64,000 bases of DNA from the NCBI RefSeq assembly GCF_019263705.2, contig NZ_JADQDK010000001.1:62001-126000 (forward strand), read 5' to 3'. Positions within the stretch are counted from its first letter, which is position 1, and every line of letters starts with the position of its first letter. Made by a program: the position numbers and the translations under genes. The notes under the pieces are model-generated. The model made no database searches. It was not told where the DNA came from and was given only the letters and a program-made list of their open reading frames with translations. Below, in pieces: positions 8,711-18,312 of the stretch. This DNA is from Pseudonocardia abyssalis (lineage in GTDB: Bacteria; Actinomycetota; Actinomycetes; Mycobacteriales; Pseudonocardiaceae).

Positions 8711-10872
8711 ACGTCGATCTCGACTCGGCGCTGGAGCCGCTGATCGGGCGCAAGTCGGCCGACCTGCTGGCCGCGCAGCTGGAGATCAGCACCGTCGGCG
8801 AGCTGGTGCGGCACTACCCGCGCCGCTACGTCGACCGCGGCAAGCTCACCCCGATCACCGGCCTGGAGCTGGGGGAGCACGCCACGCTCGTCGCGCAGGT
8901 GGAGAAGACCACCACCCGGGAGATGCGGGCGCGCCGCGGCACGATGCTGCAGGTCGTGCTGCGCGACGAGTCGGGCGGCTCGCTCGACTGCACGTTCTTC
9001 AACGCGCACAAGGTCAAGCACCTCGTGTACCCGGGCGTGCGGGCGGTGTTCTCCGGCAAGGTCGGGATGTTCAACCAGAAGCTGCAGCTCACCCACCCGC
9101 AGTTCGAGCCGCTCGACGAGACCGACGAGATCCGCCCGTTCCTCTCGGTGTACCCGGCCACCGGCAAGCTCGGTTCGCAGGTGATCGCGCGGTGCGTGCG
9201 GCAGGTGCTGGAGCTGCTCGACGACCCGACCGATCCGCTGCCCCCGAAGATCCGCGACCGGGAGAAGCTGACGGAGCTGGGGCGCGCGCTGCGGCGGATC
9301 CACGTGCCGGAGGTCGAGGCCGACATCCACGCCGCCCGCCACCGCCTGGTCTGGGACGAGGCGCTGGGCGTGCAGCTCGCGCTCGCGCTGCGCCGCCAGG
9401 CCACGGCCGCGCGGCCGGCGCCGCAGTGCCCGCCCGTCCCCGGAGGGCTGCTCGACGCGTTCGACGCCGCGCTGCCGTTCACGCTCACCGCGGGGCAGCA
9501 GGAGGTCGGGGCGCAGGTCGCGGCGGACCTCGGGCGCGCCCACCCGATGAACCGGCTCGTGCAGGGCGACGTCGGCGCGGGCAAGACGATCATCGCGCTG
9601 CGGGCGATGCTGCAGGTCGTCGACTCCGGGCAGCAGGCGGCGATGCTCGCGCCCACCGAGGTGCTCGCCGCGCAGCACGCGCGGTCGCTGCGGGCGATGC
9701 TCGGCCCGCTCGCGCGGGGCGGCGAGCTGGGGGCGGCGGAGAAGGCCACCCGCGTCACGCTGCTCACGGGGTCGCTCGGGGCGAAGGCGAAGAAGCAGGC
9801 GCTGCTCGACGCGCAGTCCGGCGAGGCCGGGATCATGGTCGGCACGCACGCGCTGATCCAGGACCGCGTCGGGTTCGCCGACCTGGGGCTCGTCGTCGTC
9901 GACGAGCAGCACCGGTTCGGCGTGGAGCAGCGCGACGCACTGCGCGGGCGCGGGGAGAAGGCGCCGCACATGCTCGTCATGACGGCCACGCCGATCCCGC
10001 GCACCGTCGCGATGACGGTCTACGGCGACCTCACGGTGTCCTCGCTGCGCGAGCTGCCCCGAGGCCGCTCACCGATCGCCACGTCGGTCGTGCCGCTGGC
10101 GGAGAAGCCGCAGTGGTTCGCGAGTGTGTGGCGCCGGGTGCGCGAGGAGGTCGCGAAGGGCCATCAGGCCTACGTGGTGTTCCCGCGGGTGGGGGAGAGC
10201 GCCAAGGCCGAGGACGACACCGAGCCGCCGCCGGACGACGCCACCGACGAGGCCCGCCGCCCCCCGCTGGCCGTGCTCGACATCGCGCCGCGCCTGGAGG
10301 AGGGGGCGCTGGCCGGCCTCCGGCTGGGCATCCTGCACGGCAAGCTGCCGTCGGACGAGAAGGACGCCGTGATGCGGTCCTTCGAGCGCGGCGAGCTCGA
10401 CGTGCTGCTCGCCACCACCGTCATCGAGGTGGGGGTCGACGTGCCCAACGCCACCGCGATCGTCATCCTCGACGCCGAGCGGTTCGGCCTCTCCCAGCTC
10501 CACCAGCTCCGCGGCCGCGTCGGCCGGGGCTCCGCGGCGGGGGTGTGCCTGCTGGTCACCGAGATGCCCGAGGCCACCGCGGCCCGCGAGCGCCTCGCCG
10601 CCGTCGAGGGCACCACCGACGGCTTCGAGCTGGCCCGGCTCGACCTGGAGCTGCGCCGCGAGGGCGACGTCCTGGGCGCGCTGCAGTCCGGGCGCCGCTC
10701 CGGGCTCCGGCTGCTGTCGCTGCTCAAGCACGAGGACGTCATCGCGAAGGCGCAGGTCTACGCGGCCGACCTCGTGTCCCACGACCCGGGGCTCGGGCAC
10801 AGCCCGGGACTCGCCGCGTTGGTCGGCGAGGTCGTCACCGACGATCGCGCGGAGTACCTCGACAAGGTCTGA
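8707..10872 (+). CDS. recG: ATP-dependent DNA helicase RecG
   Basis: A 721-residue superfamily 2 helicase that reverses stalled replication forks and branch-migrates Holliday junctions. It has an N-terminal wedge/OB domain (about 50-150), Walker A GDVGAGKT (287-294), the DEQH box [13 protein letters not shown] (399-402), MTATPIPRT and the C-terminal TRG region. The GTG overlaps the dak2 stop. The length is normal for actinobacterial RecG. It ends 3 bp from a convergent DUF3040 gene. Confidence 0.96.
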   Translation: MNVDLDSALEPLIGRKSADLLAAQLEISTVGELVRHYPRRYVDRGKLTPITGLELGEHATLVAQVEKTTTREMRARRGTMLQVVLRDESGGSLDCTFFNAHKVKHLVYPGVRAVFSGKVGMFNQKLQLTHPQFEPLDETDEIRPFLSVYPATGKLGSQVIARCVRQVLELLDDPTDPLPPKIRDREKLTELGRALRRIHVPEVEADIHAARHRLVWDEALGVQLALALRRQATAARPAPQCPPVPGGLLDAFDAALPFTLTAGQQEVGAQVAADLGRAHPMNRLVQGDVGAGKTIIALRAMLQVVDSGQQAAMLAPTEVLAAQHARSLRAMLGPLARGGELGAAEKATRVTLLTGSLGAKAKKQALLDAQSGEAGIMVGTHALIQDRVGFADLGLVVVDEQHRFGVEQRDALRGRGEKAPHMLVMTATPIPRTVAMTVYGDLTVSSLRELPRGRSPIATSVVPLAEKPQWFASVWRRVREEVAKGHQAYVVFPRVGESAKAEDDTEPPPDDATDEARRPPLAVLDIAPRLEEGALAGLRLGILHGKLPSDEKDAVMRSFERGELDVLLATTVIEVGVDVPNATAIVILDAERFGLSQLHQLRGRVGRGSAAGVCLLVTEMPEATAARERLAAVEGTTDGFELARLDLELRREGDVLGALQSGRRSGLRLLSLLKHEDVIAKAQVYAADLVSHDPGLGHSPGLAALVGEVVTDDRAEYLDKV

Positions 10873-10875
10873 GGG

Positions 10876-11220
10876 CTACACCCGCACGTCGGTGGAGCCG
10901 CCGGTCGGGCTCGGGGCGGGCGCCGTGCGCGACGCCCCGGTGCGGGCGGCGAAGACGACCCAGCCGCCGGCGAGGACGACGGTGAGCACGCCGGTCAGCA
11001 GCGGGGGCAGGCCGGCGACGAGCGCGTGCACGCCGACGAGCACCGCGAGCACGGGCACCAGCGCGGCGACCGCGGTCCAGGACAGCGGCAGCCAGAACGG
11101 CATCACGGTGCGGGACCGCGCGCGGGCCCCCTGGAAGGTGGCGGCGAGATCCGGGTCCTGCTGGGCGAACTCCTGCTCGATGGCGGCCAGCGCCTTCTGC
11201 TCGCGGGGTGAGAGGGGCAT
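10876..11220 (-). CDS. DUF3040 domain small membrane protein
   Basis: A 114-residue protein beginning MPLSPREQKALAAIEQEFAQQDPDLA, the usual DUF3040 opening: a short amphipathic segment predicted to be cytosolic. Two hydrophobic segments follow (about 45-65 and 70-90), then a Pro/Thr/Ser-rich tail. The ATG at 11220 has AGGA-like bases upstream (GAGGACCCCC). DUF3040 proteins are widespread small actinobacterial membrane proteins of unknown function, often under division or stress control. Confidence 0.8.
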   Translation of the reverse strand: MPLSPREQKALAAIEQEFAQQDPDLAATFQGARARSRTVMPFWLPLSWTAVAALVPVLAVLVGVHALVAGLPPLLTGVLTVVLAGGWVVFAARTGASRTAPAPSPTGGSTDVRV

Positions 11221-11296
11221 GGGGGTCCTCCGGGGTCGGTGAGGGAGTGCCTCGGGTACGGGGTGTCCGGTCCGGGACCGTTTCAACCCCGATCGA

Positions 11297-12151
11297 TCAG
11301 GCGGGGAGTGCACCCCGTGAGGCTTCGTCCAGGGCGACACGGGCGGTTCGGGGGAGGTGGACGGTGCCCGCGGCGTCGAGCTTCGCGAGCTCGGACCGGG
11401 CCCGGGAGTAGGCGCTGAGCCGCTCGGGCTCGTGGTCGGAGTCGCGCGCGGTGGTGAGCAGCTTGATCACCCGTTCCACGGTGGAGCGCTCGGCCGGCGT
11501 CAACCCGGAGAGGCGGATGCGCTCCGCGGCCTCGCGGGCGGCGCGCCAGGCCCGCTCCGCGGCGTCGACGGCCTTCACGAACTGCGCGGCGTGGTCGTCA
11601 CCGGGGTACGCGTCGGACTCCAGGGCCTGGGCGTGCGCGAACGCGTCGACGAAGCGCCCGGTGCTCGGGACCGTGACGTCGGACAGGGCGGGCAGGCGCA
11701 GCACGGACATCGCGTCGCACTCGTGGGCGGCGTAGGCGGCGGCGAGGGTGTGGAAGCGGTCGCGCGCGTGGCCCCACACGACGTCGGGCCTGCGGCGGGA
11801 GGCGGGACGGCCGGGCAGCGGCGCCGTACCGGCCGAGCGGGCCCGGACCTTGCGGCGCACCACGTGGAACGCGATGCCACCGGCGAGGACGAGCGGGGCG
11901 GCGGCGGCGAGCGTCAGCCCGATCGCGAACGTGGTGGCCAGCACGAGCGTGACGACCGACAGGAGCCCCGTGAGCAGGAACGGCAGGAGCAGCAGCCACG
12001 GCAGCGCGCGGCGCGCGAGCGGACTGTGGCGACGGGTGAGGCGCCGGTCGTGGCGGCGGCGCTCGGCGTCGCGGCGCAGCCGCCTGCCCTCGGCGAAGGC
12101 CGAGGGATGACGGCTGGCGTCCTGTCGGGTGGAGTGCCGGCGGTGTCCCAC
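11297..12151 (-). CDS. Hypothetical membrane protein with helical cytoplasmic domain
   Basis: A ~284-residue protein of no recognised family. It has a very basic N-terminus (many R and H), then two hydrophobic segments (about residues 50-90), then a ~190-residue hydrophilic, Ala/Glu/Arg-rich, probably helical domain. The chosen start is GTG 12151, directly behind AAGGAG; an in-frame GTG at 12187 would add 12 residues. The first transmembrane pair resembles the next gene's DUF3040 partner in layout. It is divergent from pyc with a ~97-bp gap. Function unknown. Confidence 0.7.
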   Translation of the reverse strand: MGHRRHSTRQDASRHPSAFAEGRRLRRDAERRRHDRRLTRRHSPLARRALPWLLLLPFLLTGLLSVVTLVLATTFAIGLTLAAAAPLVLAGGIAFHVVRRKVRARSAGTAPLPGRPASRRRPDVVWGHARDRFHTLAAAYAAHECDAMSVLRLPALSDVTVPSTGRFVDAFAHAQALESDAYPGDDHAAQFVKAVDAAERAWRAAREAAERIRLSGLTPAERSTVERVIKLLTTARDSDHEPERLSAYSRARSELAKLDAAGTVHLPRTARVALDEASRGALPA

Positions 12152-12248
12152 ATCTCCTTGGTACCCGAACCATCGTGAGATTCGCACGGGTCCGATCGGG
12201 TGCGCCGGGTACGGTTCGCCGACCGATCAAGGAGAGAGAGGGGCCGCC

Positions 12249-15200
12249 GTGTTCCGCAAGGTGCTGGTCGCCAACCGGGGAGAGATCGCGATCCGGGCGT
12301 TCCGGGCCGCGTACGAGCTCGGGGTGTCGACCGTCGCGGTCTTCCCGTACGAGGACCGCAACTCCCTGCACCGGGCGAAGGCCGACGAGTCCTACCAGAT
12401 CGGCGAGCCGGGTCACCCCGTGCGCGCCTACCTGTCGGTCGACGAGGTGATCGCGGCCGCGCGCAAGGCCGGGGCCGACGCGATCTACCCGGGCTACGGG
12501 TTCATGTCGGAGAACCCGGACCTCGCGCAGGCGTGCGCCGACGCGGGGATCACCTTCGTCGGGCCGCCGTCGTCGGTGCTGCACCTGACGGGCAACAAGT
12601 CGCGCGCCATCGCCGCGGCCCGCGAGGCCGGCGTCAACGTGCTGGAGTCCTCCGAGCCGGGCACCGACGTCGACGCGCTCGTCGCCGCGGCCGACGAGAT
12701 CGGCTTCCCGATCTTCGTCAAGGCCGTCGCGGGCGGCGGCGGGCGCGGCATGCGGCGCGTCCAGGAGGCGGGTGACCTGCGCGAGGCGATCGAGGCCGCG
12801 ATGCGCGAGGCCGAGTCGGCCTTCGGCGACGCGACCGTGTTCGTGGAGCAGGCGGTGGTGAACCCCCGCCACATCGAGGTGCAGATCCTGGCCGACGCCG
12901 AGGGCAACGTCGCGCACCTCTACGAGCGCGACTGCTCGGTGCAGCGACGCCACCAGAAGGTCATCGAGATCGCGCCCGCGCCGAACCTCGACCCGGAGAT
13001 CCGGGCGAAGATCTGCGACGACGCGGTGAAGTTCGCGAAGGCCATCGGCTACGTCAACGCGGGCACGGTCGAGTTCCTGCTCGACGAGCGCGGCGAGCAC
13101 GTGTTCATCGAGATGAACCCGCGCATCCAGGTCGAGCACACCGTCACCGAGCAGGTCACCGACCGCGACCTCGTCATCGCCCAGCTGCGCATCGCGTCCG
13201 GGAGGACGCTGCCCGAGCTGCGCCTGACCCAGGACGAGATCACCTGCACCGGTGCCGCGCTGCAGTGCCGCGTCACCACCGAGGACCCGGCCAACGGCTT
13301 CCGCCCCGACACCGGGACGATCAGCAACTACCGCTCCCCGGGCGGGCCGGGCGTGCGCCTCGACGGCGGCACGACCCACACCGGCGCCGAGGTCAGCGCG
13401 CACTTCGACTCGATGCTGGTCAAGCTCACCTGCAACGGCCACGACTTCCCCAACGCGGTGCGCCGCGCCCGGCGGGCGATCGCGGAGTTCCGCATCCGGG
13501 GCGTGTCGACGAACCTGCCGTTCATCGCCGCGGTGCTGGCCGACCCGGACTTCCAGGAGGGCCGGGTCACCACCAGCTTCATCGAGGAGCGCCCGCAGCT
13601 GCTCAGCGCGCGGCGGCCCGCCGACCGCGGCACGCGGATCCTCAACTACCTGGCCGAGATCACGGTGAACCGGCCGAACGGGGAGCGGCCCGAGGTCGTC
13701 GAGCCGGTCGACAAGCTCCCGGTCTGCGACCTGTCCACCCCCGCCCCGTCCGGCTCCCGGCAGCAGCTGCGCGAGCTGGGACCGGAGGGGTTCGCGCGGC
13801 GGCTGCGCGAGCAGACCGCCGTGGCCGTCACCGACACGACGTTCCGCGACGCCCACCAGTCGCTGCTGGCCACCCGGGTCCGCAGCCGCGACCTGCTCGC
13901 CGTCGCCCCGTACGTGTCGCGCACGGCCCCGGAGCTGCTCAGCCTGGAGTGCTGGGGCGGCGCCACCTACGACGTGGCGCTGCGGTTCCTCAACGAGGAC
14001 CCGTGGGACCGGCTCGCGGCCCTGTCGGAGGCGGTCCCGAACATCTGCACGCAGATGCTGCTGCGCGGGCGCAACACCGTCGGCTACACGCCGTACCCGA
14101 CCGAGGTGACCGACGCCTTCGTCGAGGAGGCCGCGGCGTCCGGGATGGACATCTTCCGGATCTTCGACGCCCTCAACGACGTCAACCAGATGCGTCCCGC
14201 GATCGACGCGGTGCGGGCGACCGGGACGTCGGTCGCGGAGGTCGCGCTCTGCTACACCGGTGACCTGTCCGACCCGGGCGAGCAGCTCTACACCCTCGAC
14301 TACTACCTGCGCCTGGCCGAGCAGATCGTCGACGCGGGCGCGCACGTGCTCGCGATCAAGGACATGGCCGGGCTGCTGCGCCCGCCCGCGGCGAAGAAGC
14401 TGGTCGGCGCGCTGCGCGAGCGCTTCGACCTGCCGGTGCACCTGCACACCCACGACACCGCGGGTGGCCAGCTCGCCACGCTGGTCGCGGCGATCGACGC
14501 CGGGGTCGACGCGGTCGACGCGGCGGTCGCGTCGATGGCCGGCACGACGTCGCAGCCGTCGCTGTCGGCTCTCGTCGCCGCCACCGACCACACCTCGCGG
14601 GCCACGGGCATGTCCCTGCAGGCCGTCGGTGACCTGGAGCCGTACTGGGAGGCCGTGCGCAAGGTGTACGCGCCGTTCGAGTCGGGCCTGGCGTCGCCGA
14701 CGGGGCGGGTGTACCACCACGAGATCCCCGGCGGGCAGCTGTCGAACCTGCGCCAGCAGGCGATCGCGCTCGGCCTGGGCGACCGGTTCGAGCTGATCGA
14801 GGACCTCTACGCGGCGGCCGACCGGATGCTGGGGCGGCTGGTGAAGGTCACGCCGTCGTCGAAGGTGGTGGGCGACCTCGCGCTGCACCTCGTCGGCGCC
14901 GGGGTGGAGGCGGCCGACTTCGAGGCCGAGCCGGGCAAGTTCGACGTCCCCGACTCGGTGATCGGGTTCCTGCGCGGCGAGCTGGGCGACCCGCCCGGCG
15001 GCTGGCCCGAGCCGTTCCGCACCCGCGCGCTGGAGGGCCGCTCGCCGGAGAAGGAGACCGTCGAGCTGTCGATCGAGGAGCGCCGGGGGCTGCGCGAGGA
15101 GCGCCGGGTCACGCTCAACCGGCTGCTGTTCCCGGCCCCCACGAAGGAGTACGAGGCTCACCAGGAGGCCTACGGGGACACCTCCGTGCTGTCGACGAAG

Positions 15201-15626
15201 GACTTCCTCTACGGCCTGGAGCCCGAGACGGAGCACATCGTCACCCTCGAGCAGGGTGTCACGCTGCTCATCGAGCTGGAGGCGATCTCCGAGGCCGACG
15301 AGCGCGGCTACCGCACCGTCCTCGCCACCCTCAACGGGCAGATGCGGCCGACGGCGGTGCGCGACGACTCCGTCTCCACCGACGTCAAGGCCGCGGAGCG
15401 GGCCGACCGGGGCAACGACCGCCACGTCGCCGCCCCGTTCGCCGGCGTCGTGACGCTGCAGGTGGCGGAGGGCGACAAGGTCGACGACGGGCAGACCGTC
15501 GCCACGATCGAGGCGATGAAGATGGAGGCCTCGATCACCGCGCAGCAGGGCGGCACGGTGGGCCGGCTGGCGATCGGCAAGGTCCAGCAGGTGGAGGGCG
15601 GCGACCTCCTGCTGGAGTTGGAATGA
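12249..15626 (+). CDS. pyc: Pyruvate carboxylase
   Basis: A 1125-residue single-chain biotin enzyme that carboxylates pyruvate to oxaloacetate. Order of domains: biotin carboxylase (1-~450, with the GGGGRGMRRV ATP loop and RDCSVQRRHQK), carboxyltransferase (~530-800, TFRDAHQSLLATR, with metal ligands in the HLHTHDTAG region), a tetramerisation region, and a C-terminal biotinyl domain with EAMKMEA where Lys1091 carries biotin. GTG at 12249 follows AAGGAGAGAG. The neighbour rsmD follows 16 bp later, as in mycobacteria (Rv2967c-Rv2966c). Confidence 0.97.
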   Translation: MFRKVLVANRGEIAIRAFRAAYELGVSTVAVFPYEDRNSLHRAKADESYQIGEPGHPVRAYLSVDEVIAAARKAGADAIYPGYGFMSENPDLAQACADAGITFVGPPSSVLHLTGNKSRAIAAAREAGVNVLESSEPGTDVDALVAAADEIGFPIFVKAVAGGGGRGMRRVQEAGDLREAIEAAMREAESAFGDATVFVEQAVVNPRHIEVQILADAEGNVAHLYERDCSVQRRHQKVIEIAPAPNLDPEIRAKICDDAVKFAKAIGYVNAGTVEFLLDERGEHVFIEMNPRIQVEHTVTEQVTDRDLVIAQLRIASGRTLPELRLTQDEITCTGAALQCRVTTEDPANGFRPDTGTISNYRSPGGPGVRLDGGTTHTGAEVSAHFDSMLVKLTCNGHDFPNAVRRARRAIAEFRIRGVSTNLPFIAAVLADPDFQEGRVTTSFIEERPQLLSARRPADRGTRILNYLAEITVNRPNGERPEVVEPVDKLPVCDLSTPAPSGSRQQLRELGPEGFARRLREQTAVAVTDTTFRDAHQSLLATRVRSRDLLAVAPYVSRTAPELLSLECWGGATYDVALRFLNEDPWDRLAALSEAVPNICTQMLLRGRNTVGYTPYPTEVTDAFVEEAAASGMDIFRIFDALNDVNQMRPAIDAVRATGTSVAEVALCYTGDLSDPGEQLYTLDYYLRLAEQIVDAGAHVLAIKDMAGLLRPPAAKKLVGALRERFDLPVHLHTHDTAGGQLATLVAAIDAGVDAVDAAVASMAGTTSQPSLSALVAATDHTSRATGMSLQAVGDLEPYWEAVRKVYAPFESGLASPTGRVYHHEIPGGQLSNLRQQAIALGLGDRFELIEDLYAAADRMLGRLVKVTPSSKVVGDLALHLVGAGVEAADFEAEPGKFDVPDSVIGFLRGELGDPPGGWPEPFRTRALEGRSPEKETVELSIEERRGLREERRVTLNRLLFPAPTKEYEAHQEAYGDTSVLSTKDFLYGLEPETEHIVTLEQGVTLLIELEAISEADERGYRTVLATLNGQMRPTAVRDDSVSTDVKAAERADRGNDRHVAAPFAGVVTLQVAEGDKVDDGQTVATIEAMKMEASITAQQGGTVGRLAIGKVQQVEGGDLLLELE

Positions 15627-15642
15627 CGGGCGGCGGAGCCGC

Positions 15643-16209
15643 ATGACCCGCATCATCGCCGGGACGGCCGGGGGGCGGCGCCTGACCGTGCCGCCGTCGG
15701 GCACCCGGCCCACCTCCGACCGCGTCCGTGAGGCCCTGTTCAGCGCGCTGGGGCACGACCCCGGTCTCGACGGCGCCGCGGTGCTCGACCTGTGCGCGGG
15801 CTCGGGGGCGCTCGGGCTGGAAGCCCTGTCGCGGGGCGCGGCGCACGCTCTGCTGGTGGAGTCCGACCGGCGCGCGGCCGCGGTGCTGCAGCGCAACGTC
15901 GCGGAGCTCGGGCTGCCGGGGGCGCAGGTGCGGGCGGCCCCGGCGGGCACGGTGCTGGGCGCCCCCGCGCCGCGGGCGTTCGACGTGGTGCTCGTCGACC
16001 CGCCCTACGACGTGCCCGACGACGAGGTGGCCGGGTGGCTCGTCGCCGCGGCCGGGAACGGGTGGCTCGCCGACGACGCGCTCGTCGTGGTGGAGCGCCG
16101 GGCCGGGCGCGGGCGCGACGGCGGGTCGTTCGCCTGGCCCGACCCGCTCGTCGCGGTGCGGCAGCGGCGCTACGGCGAGACGGTGCTGTTCACGGGCGGG
16201 TATCAGTAG
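15643..16209 (+). CDS. rsmD: 16S rRNA (guanine(966)-N2)-methyltransferase RsmD
   Basis: A 188-residue Rossmann-fold methyltransferase. It opens with MTRIIAGTAGGRRLTVPPSGTRPTSDRVREALFSAL, the RsmD signature, has the SAM-binding LDLCAGSGALGLEALSRGA, and the catalytic DPPY motif that marks N2-guanine methylation. It modifies G966 of 16S rRNA in the assembled 30S. It overlaps the convergent TSUP gene by 7 bp at their 3' ends. Confidence 0.95.
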   Translation: MTRIIAGTAGGRRLTVPPSGTRPTSDRVREALFSALGHDPGLDGAAVLDLCAGSGALGLEALSRGAAHALLVESDRRAAAVLQRNVAELGLPGAQVRAAPAGTVLGAPAPRAFDVVLVDPPYDVPDDEVAGWLVAAAGNGWLADDALVVVERRAGRGRDGGSFAWPDPLVAVRQRRYGETVLFTGGYQ

Positions 16210-16946
16210 GCCTGCACGGCCAGCCCGACGGCGAGCCCGAGCCCCGCGAGCGCGATGCCGACGCGCAGCGGCCCGGCGGGCAGCCTGCGCACCACCTTCG
16301 GGCCGCACCAGCCCCCGAGTGCGACCCCGACCGCCAGCGGCGGCACCGCCCACCACGCGACGACGCCGAGCACGACGAAGCCGACCGCGGCGATCGCGTT
16401 GGCCATCCCCAGCAGCACGGCCTTGAGCGCGTTGCCGCGGGCCAGCGACACGGGCAGCCCGATCAGCACCAGCGCGAGCATCAGCACGCCCGCCGCAGCA
16501 CCGAAGTACCCGCCGTAGACGGCCACCAGGAACATGCCGACGAGCACGGCCGGTCCGGCCTCCGGCGCCCCGCGGCGCTCGGCCGCCGCCCGGATCCGCG
16601 GCTGGAACAGCAGCACGACCGCCGCCCCTCCCACGAGGAACGGCACGATCCGCTCGAACGTCTCCGGCGGCGTCACCAGCACCAGTGCGGCGCCGGCGGC
16701 CCCACCGACCAGCGTGATCGGGGCGAGGCGGCGCAGGACCGGCCACTGGCCGGTCAGCTCCGGGCGCGACCCCGCGACCTGCCCGACGGTCGAGAACGCC
16801 AGCGCCACGGTGTTGGTCACGTTCGCGGTGGTGGCGGGCAGTCCGACCGCGAGCAGTGCGGGGTAGGAGAACAGCGACGCCAGCCCTGCGATCGACCCGG
16901 ACAGCCCGGCCCCGACCCCGGCGACGAACAGCAGCAGGACCGTCAC
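16203..16946 (-). CDS. Sulfite exporter TauE/SafE family (TSUP) permease
   Basis: A 247-residue membrane protein with about seven or eight hydrophobic helices in two similar halves. GVGAGLSGSIAGLASLFSYPALLAVGLPATTANVTNTVAL in the first half and GGYFGAAAGVLML in the second are typical of TSUP proteins. Members export sulfite, sulfoacetate or related small anions; the substrate here is unknown. The last 4 bases of the upstream minus-strand hydrolase overlap its ATG, suggesting one transcript. Confidence 0.85.
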   Translation of the reverse strand: MTVLLLFVAGVGAGLSGSIAGLASLFSYPALLAVGLPATTANVTNTVALAFSTVGQVAGSRPELTGQWPVLRRLAPITLVGGAAGAALVLVTPPETFERIVPFLVGGAAVVLLFQPRIRAAAERRGAPEAGPAVLVGMFLVAVYGGYFGAAAGVLMLALVLIGLPVSLARGNALKAVLLGMANAIAAVGFVVLGVVAWWAVPPLAVGVALGGWCGPKVVRRLPAGPLRVGIALAGLGLAVGLAVQAY

Positions 16947-17698
16947 GCGCGGGGGAGGGCCTCCGCGTAGAGGGACTCCAGCGCCGCCCAGTGCCGGGCG
17001 GCCGCGTCCTCGTCGAAGGTGGGGTTGTCGGGCACCGCGAAGCCGTGGGCGGCGGGGTAGGTCTCGATCGTGTGGGTCACGCCGGCCCCGGTCAGCGCCT
17101 CCTCCAGCCGGTCGCGCGCGGCGTCGTCGAAGGAGCCGTCGTCGGTGGCGCCCGCGACGTAGACGGTGGAGCGGATGTCGCCCGCGCGCAGGTGCGGGCT
17201 GTCCGGGTCCTCGGCCGAGGCGATCCCGCCGCCGTGGAACGAGGCGGTGGCGGTGATCCGGTCGGGCCGGTGCGAGGCGACGATCATCGACGCCCGCCCG
17301 CCCATGCAGTACCCGGTGGTGCCGACGGCCTCGCCGGACACCTCGGTGGCGGCGGAGAGGAAGTCCAGCAGCGCGTCGAGGTCGCTGCGGTACATCTCCG
17401 CGGTGACGCCCTTGACCATGCCCATCAGCCGGCCGCGTTCGTCGTCCTCGGTGAAGACGGTGGCCAGGTCGAACGGGGCCCAGCCGGGGGTGCGGTGGTA
17501 GACGTCGGGCAGCAGCACGGCGTAGCCGTCACCGGTGGCGGCGAGGCGGTCGGCCATCGCGCGCATCGTCTCGCGGACTCCGCCCGCGTCGGGGTAGAGG
17601 ATCACCGCCGGCCACGGGCCGGGGCCCTCGTCGGGCAGGTGCAGGGTCACGGGGCAGTCACCGTCGGGGGTCGGCACGACGTGATCGAGTACGGGCAC
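16943..17698 (-). CDS. Dienelactone hydrolase family protein
   Basis: A 251-residue alpha/beta-hydrolase. The nucleophile motif GYCMGG has Cys in place of Ser, as in dienelactone hydrolase, and the catalytic His lies in YPAAHGF; an Asp is likely in the GATDDGSF segment. The enzyme opens lactone rings in aromatic degradation, but many actinobacterial paralogues have unknown substrates and no catechol-pathway genes are nearby. The start is GTG 17698. Upstream is divergent coaD, 55 bp away. Confidence 0.85.
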   Translation of the reverse strand: MPVLDHVVPTPDGDCPVTLHLPDEGPGPWPAVILYPDAGGVRETMRAMADRLAATGDGYAVLLPDVYHRTPGWAPFDLATVFTEDDERGRLMGMVKGVTAEMYRSDLDALLDFLSAATEVSGEAVGTTGYCMGGRASMIVASHRPDRITATASFHGGGIASAEDPDSPHLRAGDIRSTVYVAGATDDGSFDDAARDRLEEALTGAGVTHTIETYPAAHGFAVPDNPTFDEDAAARHWAALESLYAEALPRA

Positions 17699-17740
17699 GG
17701 ATCGAGTTCTACTCCGGGCGGCGCCGCCGTGCCCGCCGGG

Positions 17741-17746
17741 TAGGGT
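17741..17746 (+). promoter_or_regulatory. -10 element of leaderless coaD promoter
   Basis: TAGGGT, exactly seven bases before the coaD ATG, with no ribosome-binding site between. Confidence 0.5.
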
Positions 17747-17753
17747 CCCGCGC

Positions 17754-18236
17754 ATGAGGCGCGCGGTCTGCCCCGGTTCGTTCGATCCGGTCACGAACGG
17801 ACATCTCGACATCATCGGGCGCACGGCCCCGCTGTTCGACGAGGTCGTCGTCGCGGTGCTGGTGAACAAGTCCAAGAAGGGCATGTTCACGCTCGAGGAG
17901 CGGATCGAGATGCTCACCGAGCAGGCCCAGCGGTGGCCGAACGTGCGCGTCGACTCCTTCCACGGCCTGCTCGTCGACTACTGCGTGACCCACGACATCC
18001 GCGCGATCGTCAAGGGCATCCGCGCGGTCTCCGACTTCGACTACGAGTTGCAGATGGCGCAGATGAACCACCGCCTCTCCGGCGTCGACACCCTGTTCAT
18101 GCCCACCAGCCCCGAGTTCAGCTTCATCGCGAGCTCCCTGGTGAAGGAGGTGGCCACGTTCGGGGGTGACGTCGCCCACCTGCTGCCCGCGGCCGTACAC
18201 CAGCGGTTGCTGGAGCGCATCGCGGAACGGGCCTGA
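17754..18236 (+). CDS. coaD: Phosphopantetheine adenylyltransferase
   Basis: A 160-residue nucleotidyltransferase that converts 4'-phosphopantetheine and ATP to dephospho-CoA, the fourth step of CoA synthesis. It has the PGSFDPVTNGHLDII motif (HxGH-type ATP site), the KGIRAVSDFDYELQMAQMN segment and the SSSLVKE-type motif as SSLVKE. Normal length. It lies in conserved order after pyc-rsmD. Confidence 0.97.
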   Translation: MRRAVCPGSFDPVTNGHLDIIGRTAPLFDEVVVAVLVNKSKKGMFTLEERIEMLTEQAQRWPNVRVDSFHGLLVDYCVTHDIRAIVKGIRAVSDFDYELQMAQMNHRLSGVDTLFMPTSPEFSFIASSLVKEVATFGGDVAHLLPAAVHQRLLERIAERA

Positions 18237-18251
18237 TCACCCGATCGGAAC

Positions 18252-18280
18252 TTGACACGCGGGGCCGGGCCCAATACGCC
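18252..18280 (+). promoter_or_regulatory. Candidate promoter for sepIVA-like gene
   Basis: A perfect -35 TTGACA (18252-18257), a 17-bp spacer, then TACGCC (18275-18280), a weak -10. It lies 33 bases before the GTG at 18313, which also has a GGGAGGA ribosome-binding site. Confidence 0.4.
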
Positions 18281-18312
18281 GTCCGGCGGTGTGCCGGTGG
18301 GAGGATGCCCGC

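Noticed and set aside
11598..15950. A continuous 1450-codon open frame on the minus strand opposite pyc
   Set aside because: It is the mirror image of a GC-biased coding frame; its predicted protein is R/G/A/H-rich with no domain, and pyc is certain. Similar frames opposite smc, yifB and the ftsY-mrp genes were discarded for the same reason.
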